A DNA stretch of 64,000 bases from contig OZ037768.1 in assembly GCA_964035545.1 (NCBI GenBank), positions 21,363,200-21,427,199 of the forward strand, in the 5' to 3' direction. Each line of letters opens with the position of its first letter. The first letter of the stretch is position 1. Below the pieces are notes generated by a model. The model was given only the letters and a program-made list of their open reading frames with translations. It was not told the origin of the DNA and made no database searches. The DNA comes from Bugula neritina (Eukaryota; Bryozoa; Gymnolaemata; Cheilostomatida; Bugulidae). A program made the position numbers and the translations under genes. Of this stretch, positions 35,801 through 47,800 are shown one piece after another.

Positions 35801-38800
35801 GTAATCCCGGGCTAAAAGATAGACACTGGGATATGATGAGTGAAAAGGTACCTCCAGTTTCTTTTTGTTTACAATGTTGATGTCCCCCAAAGAAGAGAAC
35901 AACTCCATGTTTTAGGAATATTTTGAATTTTAGAAGTGCAAAACTCTTATTAATATATTAGGTTATCATAGCTAGGCACAGTGACAAGCTGAATGTGTTG
36001 TTAAAGAGAAGTTACCTGCTCTTTAGTCAGACACAATCACTTTTAGGAGTTTTCTTATCTTGAATGGGCTAGCATATGCATTAGTGCATTGTGTACTTAT
36101 AAGGTGTGCATTGTGTGTGTAGGTTGGACACAATTTGAAGCCACAAGAAGACACACCTCTCTCAGACATGCTGGGACTCAACCTGGAGAAACACTTGGAA
36201 GAACTGAACGCCATCAGCGCTCAGGTGAGTGGCAGACGTCTCCCCATGCTGCTCCACAGTTGTGGTATAAAACTCGAAAAAATGATGAAAAATCGAAAAA
36301 CTAGTTTATAGGAGAAGTTGTAGCAGTATGTGAGTACTAATAACTTCATAGGAGCACTACTGACTGTATGTGAGTTCTACTTATAGTAAGCGAATAGTAC
36401 TAACAGTAAGTGAGCACTACTGACAGTTAGTGAGTAGTACTGGCAGTATGTGAGTAGTACTGACAGTAAGTAAGCACTACTAACAGTAAGTGAGTACCAC
36501 TGTGTACTGTTTGCAGGCCAGTAAGGAGTTTGCCCTAGAGAATGCTCTGAAGAAGATGAGGAAAGACTGGGAGAACATGTTCTTCACCTTTATACCTTAC
36601 AAGGAGACTGGAGTCAGCATTCTGTCAGCTTTTGATGACATACAGGTAAGATATAGGTAGAGGATGACATACAGGTAAGGAGTGTAGGATAACATACAGG
36701 TAGGAAATGCCGGTGGAGCTCATGTATTAGCCTCTTGATGTAGCTATTGGTTCTTTCTAAACATTATTATGATTTTGCTATGGGATACAATAATTTATGG
36801 TTATACATGTAAAATTATATTAATATTTGTGCAATGTGCTATAGTAATTCAGTATTGTAATTTTATTACGGTGATGCATGCAGGTTTTGCTGGATGACCA
36901 CATTGTCAAGGCCACGACAATGAAAGGCTCTCCATTCATCGCACCCTTTGAACAGGAAATCAATGAGTGGGATTTAAAACTGGTAAGTGATGAGTCATGT
37001 GTTATTCTCGACAGTGTCTTGCATTGTATAAGTTATAAATACGTGTTGTGGCCCTAGGCCTATATTTCTTTAATTGTCATGTTATTCTATTACTGGTGTG
37101 CTTTGATTTTTATATATTGTTTTTATATATTACATTGCTATACTTGTAATGCAAGAAACTTATTATATTTTTTGTATATTTGAGATATTTCTCAGATAGT
37201 ATGGATTAAGTTGACGGTGTTGTAATTTGTAAGGATAAAAACATGCTGTTAGATTAAGATGTCCTTATTTTAAAAGAGCATTTCATAATATAATTATGTG
37301 TAGGAAATTTGTAATGTTATGTATTATAGTTATATGTAATGTTATTAAATATGATATTTTAGAGATAGTTTTTTTACAATAGATTATTCCTCAGATATTT
37401 TTCTCAAACCTGCATTTCTTCCCATACACATGCCACCTGTTGTTGGCTGTCACTTTTTGACATGACACCAGTTTGTATGTGTCATTTGTTCTTTGTTACC
37501 ACAGAAACGTATGAGAGATATCTTAGAGTCATGGCTAAAGGTGCAGGCGGCGTGGCTTTACCTTGAACCTATTTTTGGCTCGGCTGATATTCGTAGGCAG
37601 ATTCCAGTTGAGGGGAAAATGTTTGAAGAGGTGGACAACCACTGGTGAGATACTCCCCCCCCCTCTATAATAGTTATCAGAATCATTCCTAAATAGTATT
37701 AGGTGTATGAAAGCAATGACTACCTCCCTAGATGATGTTAGTTGATACATTTTGTATTTCTAGCTGCTGAAGTTCTCAATTCTTATGTTTAAACGTAATC
37801 AAAATAATTAGTTCGAGGTTCTTTCAGTTATTTTTTAACTTTAGAATTGTCATAACTTGTTTTCACAACATGAGAAAAGTTGCTCAACGAAACTGTTTTA
37901 ATGGCATTGCCCTTTATTCTACTTTAATGTAATTTCTCATTTTATTCTATCAAATATTTAAATTATTGTTTTGTATCTTATAGAAGGTTTAAGGTGCTCT
38001 ATATGTCTTGACTTTAAACAATGAAAACACCGATTACTCTTCTTTTCATAAAGAACAAGAAAACAAATTGTCTAGAAAAATTGTTATTCTATTTGTTTGT
38101 TTCATGATTAAATTGGTTGGTACCCATTGCAAATCATGGAAAAAGAGATTTTCTTCTTGCAAAAACTAGATATTAAGGCTATTGATTACCAAGCTTCACA
38201 CACATGTATATCAACTTTTTTACCAATTTATTATTATTACATTTAATAGTAACAGTAACTGTTATAACAGCGACTTAATCCTGCACTGACTAAGATATCA
38301 CTGGGATAAGCTGTGTTGTACTGAAACAGTATATTGCAGGAGAACTATAATGGAGAATGCAATAGCAGACACTAAGGCTCTGGTTGTCGTCTCGCAAGAT
38401 CAGATGCTGGAGAAGCTACAGAACTCTGAGGCTATGCTAGACGACATCAACAAAGGTCTAAACAACTACTTGGAGAAGAAGAGACTTTTCTTTCCCAGGT
38501 ATTGACGAGCACAGTCATAGAGTATAGAGTCTATTTCTCATGATACAGTTATATTACTCATTATGCCTCTTAGTACACTCAGTCATACTTGATTTGCTTT
38601 TCACAGGTTCTTTTTTCTGTCTAACGATGAGTTGCTTGAGATCCTATCTGAAACAAAGGATCCTTTGAGGGTGCAGCCCCACCTGAAGAAATGTTTCGAG
38701 GGTATAGCCCAGCTGACCTTCAACTCTGACACCATCATCACTGCCATGCAGTCGGCGGAGGAGGAACAAGTTCAGTTCTGTCAGACAATCAATCCGGCTG

Positions 38801-41800
38801 AGAGTAAGGGACTGGTAGAGCAATGGCTAGTACAGGTAAGATATGTACAGGTGTAAATATACAATACTTTGTTTTACAGAAAGACTATAAAAAGCTATAG
38901 TGAAGCCAGATTAAATTTGATATCCAGATGTATCTTCTTAATGATGTTTTCATTCTGTTTGCTCTAGACATTCATGTAGATTACTTTAGTATTACTTTAT
39001 TAAGAATTTTTATATACTTTTAGATAATTAAGTAATACTCTATGAGTAAGTAATTAATTGCCTATAAGTATAGGAATTAACTGTAAACATATGTATTACC
39101 ATACTTGTTGTAGCCACCATGTGATTTATTCATTACAGGTGGAAAGAGTTATGAAACTCAGTCTAAGGGAAGTGACATCACAAGCAGTCGAGGCATATGT
39201 AAAGAATGTGAGGACAGAGTGGGTGCTCAACTGGCCGGGACAGGTGGTACTAGCCGCCAGTACTATACACTGGACTGGTGAAGTCACTGAGGCTATCAAC
39301 AAGTCGACTCTCGAGTCGTACTTGACGAGGAGTAACCAGGATATTGACAACACGGTGCGACTGGTCAGGGGGAAACTCAGCAAGATGGCGCGAACCACAC
39401 TCGGAGCTCTTATAGTCATAGATGTGCACGGTGAGAGGGAACAACTTTCTTTCTGTTTATCGCTTAACACGCAGTTCACATCTTTCATCGCCTTTGTCTT
39501 TTTGTTTCTGTTGAATTCCAAGTTCCACCTAACTTTTCCATCTCTCTCTGTTTCTGGCTGTTAATTATTGTTTTTATAGTGTTCTAGCTTGATGAGTTGC
39601 GTGTCAATTGTATTGTGTTACATCCATCTTGTAGATTGTTAGTAAGAAAGACTTAAATTTAATTATTTTATTATAAGTACTTTGATTGATTTAAAATACA
39701 TTCAGGTTTTTTTCCTTGCAATACTTTTTTTTGACAAATAGTTATTTTCAGCTTTTTTGTTGAATTTCTGACTGGTTGTTCGCTACAAAGACATTACTCT
39801 AAAATAAATAATAATCTGAATCGCTGATTTGTCAAGAGACATGATTTCGGTGTTGTAGCCCGAGATGTGGTGGACATGTTGCGAAAGGAGAAAGTCACGT
39901 CCCCTACTGACTTCTCCTGGATCAGTCAACTTCGCTACTATTGGGAGAGCAGAAGTGTGATGGTGAGAATGATCACCACTACGGTGCCCTATGGCTACGA
40001 ATATCTCGGCAACAGTGGGAGGCTCGTCATTACCCCCCTCACTGACAGATGCTACAGGACACTGATGGGTGCTCTGCTACTGAACTTAGGGGGCGCTCCT
40101 GAAGGCCCCGCTGGTACTGGTAAAACAGAAACTTGTAAAGATTTAGCTAAGGCTGTGGCCAAACAGGTGTGTTGCACTCTGACAGTTTCCTATTACTTGG
40201 CTATGTTTGAAAATATTTGAAAGACAAGAAATATATTTTGTGAATTTGTAACAAAATTTTGTAAAAATTGTCGATTAGTTATTAGTTACTATAAATTTTT
40301 TTATCCATCATCAATCTATTGCATTCCTGGTGCCCATTATATACAGTATATAAAGTATTTCAGTATTTCCAAATTTGTAACGTAAAAGCATATGCGCATT
40401 GTTTCACTTTAGTGCATGGTTTCACTTTAGTGTGTGGTTTCACTTTGTGTGTTGTTTCACTTTAGTGTGTGGTGTTCAACTGCTCAGACGGCCTGGATTA
40501 CAAAGCTATGGGGAAATTCTTCAAGGGACTGGCACAGGCTGGGGTGTGGGCCTGTTTTGATGAGTTCAACAGGATAGAGCTTGAGGTGCTGTCTGTAATC
40601 GCTCAACAGGTATTATCTACAGCTACTGTTTTGTATTACATCATCAACAGGTATTATCTGCAGCTACATTTCTATATTACACCATTAAATATTACAATTA
40701 CCTTATCATACAATATGTCAAAATTCTTGTGGCAATTCAGTATATGCAATTTTTGTATTGTCGCCATCTGTCCGGTTATATTGTGTGTGGTGTAAATGTT
40801 GTTAGGTGCCAGTATTATAAAAGTGAACTTTATTAAAACCGCAGGTTCAAAGTATACAGAGGGCTATAGCAGAGAAACGAGAGACTTTTGAGTTTGAAGG
40901 GACGGTATTGAGTCTTGACCCTTCATGCACTATTTTTATCACCATGAACCCTGGTTATGCTGGTAAGTATTTTGCGCTTCTAGCTTTGGTTAATTTGAAA
41001 TGTTTAATTTTTTTCAATGCTGTAGAAACTTGTCTGCCATATTAACACACAGTTTAAGACATTCAAACAGCCAAATGAAACTTGGTGTTATAATACTGTC
41101 AACACTGAAAGGCTTGTATGATGGTTAAATGCTGTCCAACTCTTAACCTTTTCGTGGATAAAAACTTTAGGATTATCTCATTCTGTATATATGCCACAAC
41201 TGTATATACTCTCTTGTAATGATTCTATAGTATCATTAATAGTTCTACAACACATTCATCAGACAACTTTTCTTGCACATCAAAGGATAACATGTTTATA
41301 TTATGCAGAATCTCAAACATGTTTATGATTTGGCAAGCAACATAATTTACAGTTTATGTACTCTTAAAATAAACTAATGGTGTTGTCACAAGTATTGGAA
41401 GTTTGAGATCTGGAAACATGTGTTGATGTCTCATTCTATGTATTTTTACAGAACTTTGGAGTTGTTGGCCTCTTTAACTTTGCAAACCACTTATAATGTT
41501 ATTATTATAAGCTGTAAAAGATGGATTATTCTCTTAACCTTCTTACCTTTAGCCTGAGGTCAATAAAGCATTTTATGCTAAATTTTACAGGAAGGGCTGA
41601 GCTGCCAGACAACCTGAAGGTGCTCTTCCGTACGGTGGCCATGATGGTGCCAGACTACGCCATGATTGGTGAGATCTCGCTCTACTCTATGGGATTCGTG
41701 GACGCCAGATCCTTAGCTATAAAGATAGTTGCTACGTACACTCTCTGCTCCGAGCAGGTGCGCATCTCCCAGCTTGTCTACAGCTTCTATCCTGCTGCAG

Positions 41801-44800
41801 TATAAGTTGAAAAGCTTTCATGTCTAGAAACTTTTCATATATAATGTTTTTACGCTGTTGAAATATTTTTTAAATTGTATTTTATTAATACTGGGATATA
41901 AGCAAATATTGATGCCATCTGCTAAACGAAAATCTTCGTGTTTCTGTTTTCTTCCGGGATCTAGATTTGTTTGGCACGGACTTTCATAATAAATTCCTTG
42001 TGTAACAATTTTTGCAAACTGATCATTCTTGTTTAAAAAGTTATTTGGTTTAGCTATTTTTTACAAGATATTGCTGTGGTAATACAGTGAGTAAGTTCTT
42101 TGCATAATATACTTGTTGAATTTAGTTTATGCACTCATACATTAAGTATAGTTTCAGAATAACTCTTAAAATAGATTCCTTTGTCACATTGCATTGCATA
42201 AATGGTTTTTATTTTTATACTCTTCTGTTGTAGTTATCTTCTCAGCACCATTATGATTACGGAATGCGTGCTGTGAAATCTGTACTCACAGCTGCAGGGA
42301 ACCTCAAGCTGAAATATCCTGACGAGCAAGAAGACAAGCTGCTACTCAAGTCGATTGTCGACGTGAATCTTCCCAAGGTCAGCCTGTGTGCTGTTATTTC
42401 ATCTGCATTCAAATAATCTCTTTAGTCATTTTATATGCTTTTTATATGAGTGCACAGAGCAGTTGTAGCGATGTAGTTTACAGCTCAATGCGTATTGTGT
42501 TTAAGTATGGAGAGCTCAATGCAGATCATGTTTGCTGACTAAATGCTTTGCTGACTTTGTATATATGATGAATGCTGTTGTAGTTTCTCTCTCCTGATAT
42601 ACCACTGTTTGAGGGAATCCTGTCAGATCTGTTTCCTGGGGTTGTGCAGCCTAAACCCGACTACCACTCGCTGGAAGAAGCTTTGTGTAAGTGTCTGGAG
42701 AGGAATCGTCTCCAGAATGTACCTTGGTACATAGAGAAAATAATTCAGGTGTGTATACCTTGGTACATAGAGAAAATAATTCAGGTGTGTATATAGTATA
42801 CCCTAATACATAGAGAAGATAATTCAGGTGTGTATTTAGCCTAAGATTAGTTTTTTATTGTGTAACACTGCATTATTTGTGCCAAATGAACCACTCAAAA
42901 ATAACATATGATTTTTAATGTGATTTTTATTGGTCATTAGATGTCAAATTCAGAACAACTTCAATTACTGAGTAACGCCATTTCTACTTATTCTTGTATT
43001 ATTATGTGTATTGATAGCATTATATTTCTCAATGACCTCCAGATATACGACATGATTCTGGTACGACACGGTCTCATGATAGTCGGAGACCCTATTGGTG
43101 GGAAAACTCAGGCTTTCAAGGTTCTCTCTCAGTCTCTCGCACTCCTCGCCAAAGATGGAGTCATGGAGGAGAACGATGTGAGTCACTCTAGAGTCTAGTC
43201 ACTTCTGCTAATTTGGTTTCCATGGAAACACGATTCATTTCAATTCCCTGTTGATCTGATGTTATACGTTGCCTAACTTAATCAAATTTGTAAAAAGACG
43301 CCTATTACTATATTTATCACTAGAAAGCTGGAAATTTGTCTCATTGTGATATTTATAATTGACTCTATGTTGTTTAGAATAACTAGAACTAAAGTTTTCT
43401 GTTAGGTTACACAAGACCTTTATATCTCGCAATTTAATTTGATTGGCATTTAAATTTTAAATATGCTATGATTAAAAAATTTTAAATTCTTGAAATTTAT
43501 TGTTGTCATAAGAATATTGTCACGTACAGGTGAGATATTCTATCATCAATCCAAAGGCCATCACCATGGGACAGCTATATGGGAGGTTTGATCCCATTTC
43601 GCATGAATGGTCTGATGGTGTGTTGGCTAACACATTCAGAGAGCACGCTTCTGATAGGTCGGCTAGCAGGTATGTTGATGTAAACCGTATCCCGATTGGA
43701 TGTTTATCAGTACATCAACCACAAAATTTATATCATTGGTATTTATTTGATTTTCGACAGATAGACATGGTGATTATTATTTCATATATTATACACACTC
43801 ACAATTTTCTGTACATTAATTATATCGAGCTATGCTCTTTTATACAGGAAGTGGATTATATTTGACGGCCCGGTAGACGCCGTCTGGATCGAGAACATGA
43901 ACACGGTACTCGACGACAACAAGAAGTTGTGCCTCATGAGTGGAGAGATCATTCAGATGACGAACAAACAGAACATGATATTCGAACCTCAGGACCTCGA
44001 GCAAGCCTCTCCCGCTACTGTGTCAAGGTCAATTTTCAGATTTGATTTAAACTGTAATGTTTTTGAATAACTATTTAAATGATAACAATAATCGTTTTTG
44101 CTGATGGTAATGTGTCTAGTGGTAAGATCAGTTTCTCCAGAGTGTATTTAATGTATATAGTCAATACATAAATTTCAAGGTTTTTCAAAAAAGGGAATTC
44201 TATAAAGCTGAACCAGAAAGCAATGCTGCTTTGTCATTTCGGTTATTTTTTTTAGTTGACTGATATTTTTGCCAACGGTTTTATTCTTCGGTTCAATTCA
44301 TCTAACAATTTTATTACTATTACCTTTTGCTGTGGCAACTTTGCTGTGTAGATAAAGTGATACTTGTGGTTAATGGCTTGTAATTTCCCTTTCAGATGTG
44401 GTATGATATACATGGAGCCCCAACTTCTGGGTCCAGAGCCTCTCATCAAGTCCTGGAGAGACCACTGCGTGCCGGACATTCTCAATGAGCAGCAGAAAGA
44501 GACGATACGTCTGCTGTTTGAGTGGCTTCTGCCCCCTTCTCTCAGTTATGTGTCTAAGAACTGCAAGCACTTTGTCAGTTGTCACCCCATGCACCTGACT
44601 ATGAGCATGCTGAAGCTATACGGCTGTCTTCTGGAGGAGGTCAAGTGAGTCTGACCCTGCATACAGTGCTGCATTCAGCTTAACTGTACTGATATGTCAA
44701 CATACTTCATGATATTTGCTGCTATGAAATTTGAGTTACTGCAAAGTTTTGTAACTTCATTTCAAGAATATTTTTATGATTTAAACAATCTTGTTATAGA

Positions 44801-47800
44801 ATTGTCAATAATGCAGATTTGACGAGTCATGCCTCTTGAGCATCTACTCAAGTTTTTGGTCAACTGTTATACAGTTACTATGGTTACCAGTTAGTAGTGA
44901 TTTGGTGAATTGTTATATGGTTGCTATGGTAATCAGCTGGTTGTAATTTGGTAAACTGTTATACGGTTGCTATGGTAACCTAACCAGCTGGTTGTAATTT
45001 GGTAGACTGTTATACGGTTATTATGGTAACCAGCTAGTAGCGATTTGGTAGACTGTTATACGGTTGCTATGGTAACCAGCTGGCTGTGATTTACAGAGAG
45101 GTTGGTAAGGAGGACGAGGAAGATGACGAGGATTACGCTGACGATGTGGATGACGACAATCTGGACTCGGCTCCCCCTGTCAGCACTCCAGTGCCCGCCT
45201 CTACCTCCATGTCCGATCAAAAAATTATTGGTTAGTTTATTACAGAGTTTCTCCTATGACGTTGCAGCACATTTCAGTGAATGACGTTGGCGTTGGTTAG
45301 GAATTGTGGCTGTGACTAATTTACTTGGTGTGCTGATGTAAAGGTGATTGACTTTGTACATCTGCTCGTTTCTATTTTTATACTATGCGCTATTTATATC
45401 TACATGCGCTAACGACTACAAATAGTTGTAATTTTTTTAGTCATAGTCAAACTGTGAGTAGATATTAAAGCTTAAGTTTTGAAATAATATTAGCATTTAC
45501 ATATTAACTAAATTGCATCTAGCAATAGACAAACTTTAGATAATATATTGATAGGCTTTGCATATTTTAATTTTAGATGAGCGTACTAATATGGTGATAG
45601 CTCAGTTCATATTCTCACTGGTTTGGAGTGTGGGGGCTACGTTAGACGGCCCCTCCAGAATCAAGTTTGATGAGTTCTTTAGGAATTTGTGCGAGATGGA
45701 GGGCTCGCAAGCCTCCCACCCTCGGTATGTTTACTTATCTGACAGATTGTAGTCTAAACTTAGAGTTAAGATTTATTTTGACGTTTTGAATTCTATTTAT
45801 GGCAAATTACTGTTTAATTTTACTATTTAGCAATTATGAGTTTTTTAACAGCTGAATTTTTTATAACAATAAAATATTTAAGAGATTCAAAAGACTATAG
45901 TTGAGTAATAAAATACTTTGACCTGAAGCTAGAAAGCACCTAATATTGTGTTGTATGCACAGACCAGCTGAGCTGAAGTTTCCCAAAGGCTTGTTAATTC
46001 CGAAGAGAGGCCTTGTGTATGACCACGTGTTCCTGAGGAAGAACCTGGGGGGAATGTGGTGCACTTGGCAGAGCCTGGTCAAACCCATCAACATTTCTGA
46101 CCAAACTAAGGTATGGTGTCAGCTAATATGCCATGTGACATGAGCTAATGTGTCATGTGACATGAGCTAATGTGTCATGAGCTAACATGTCATGTGACTT
46201 GATATAGCAATTTAGTATGATGACATTGAAATTGTAGGGTATATTATGACCTGGTATTATATAATAACAGGATCATTTTACTTAATTTAGTACACACTGG
46301 ATATCTTCAGTTTTAGCTCTATTTTTCACAATTTAGCTGGTAATAGACATGGGCTTTTTGCCCGAAACTAGTAAAGCACCAAAAAATACACCTAAACAAT
46401 TAAGGTTCTTCTTAATTTTGCTTGATTTCCCATGTTTTTTCTTATATATTTAGCTTATTAGGAGTGCGGTCCGTTACGAAAAACCGCAACGGTTCGCAAC
46501 CAAAAGTATCTGAATAATTAGGAAAAACATGGGAAATGAAGCAAAATTAAAAAAGGCATTGATTATTTAGATGTATTTATTGATGTTTTACTAGTTTTGG
46601 CCAAAAACCCATGTCCATTAACAGTTATATTGTGAAAAATAGCTAAAAACTGAAGATATCCAGTGTGTACTAAATTAAGTAAAATGACTCAATATTTAAA
46701 CTGATTTGAACTTTGTGTAATATTGATGTAAAATTGTGTGGTTATAATATCAAATGATATGAAGTGATATTATATGATATTTTTGTGTCTGATATAATAC
46801 TGCATGTAGATATACTTGTACTTTTTAGTGGCCATAGATACTATATTAGCCCAGTTCCGCTATAGCAGGTTGTGGTATTCTATAAGCTCAGGCACTTCAA
46901 TAGTTTCATTATCTATATATAGTTAGCTTCTTTATTGTATTTTTAAAGTGGGCCCAGTGCTAACTAGCTTGGTGCACAAATCATGTAACAAAGCCTTAGT
47001 TACAATGAACTTCTCGCTAGGAAGATTACCACAGGCCGATTAAGATTATTCAGGAGGTTACTGGGCTATGCTACTCATGTCAATGTATAGTTTTAAGAAG
47101 TGGTGGATGACAGAAATTGAAATGATATATTAGTTAGATACAAAATGCAAAGGCTGGTTATATAAGTTTATTTTTGTGTCTATGTTTAATTTCAGCATTT
47201 ATATAAGCCTTCGGAGTTTAAGGTAATCTTTGCATGTAATTCTAGACTTTATTTTCTTTTTCATGTTTCTGATGTGTTCGTATTTTTTCGCTCTGACTGC
47301 TGATGAGAATATAAATGCAAATATTATATTACTCCATATATTCCAATTGTTTAAACAATACAAATAATAAATAAATACATGCAAATGTATATTTTTTATA
47401 AATTATAGAATGGTCTACATGGAGTAATATTGATTTGCATTAAATCAGTCTAGCTTGTTTCTCTAAATTAGTTTTTCTGTCCTTTCATAATTTAGAAAGC
47501 ATGTCGTAGATAAATGATAAATATTTCCCATTTCCTCATGTAAATTTTTTATTTCTTTCTATTTCAAACTGATGGTTATGGACATATTACAGTTGTATTC
47601 TCAGTTACAAAATAGTAATTTGTATAAAGTAATACAAAAAGTTGTTCATACAAATTAGATGTACGACTAGTAATGCGTAATTGAAGTGTTAACTGTTTTC
47701 TTAAATTATGTTGTCAGTTACTGATTTTAGCTTAATTTAATATATAAACGTCTATTTTTATACTTTTATACTTGTACTAAGAACTTTAAAGAACATGGTT

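Noticed and set aside
39126-39521. A 131-residue minus-strand frame opposite dynein exon 28
   Set aside because: A shadow of the exon 28 coding sequence; the plus strand carries conserved linker sequence.
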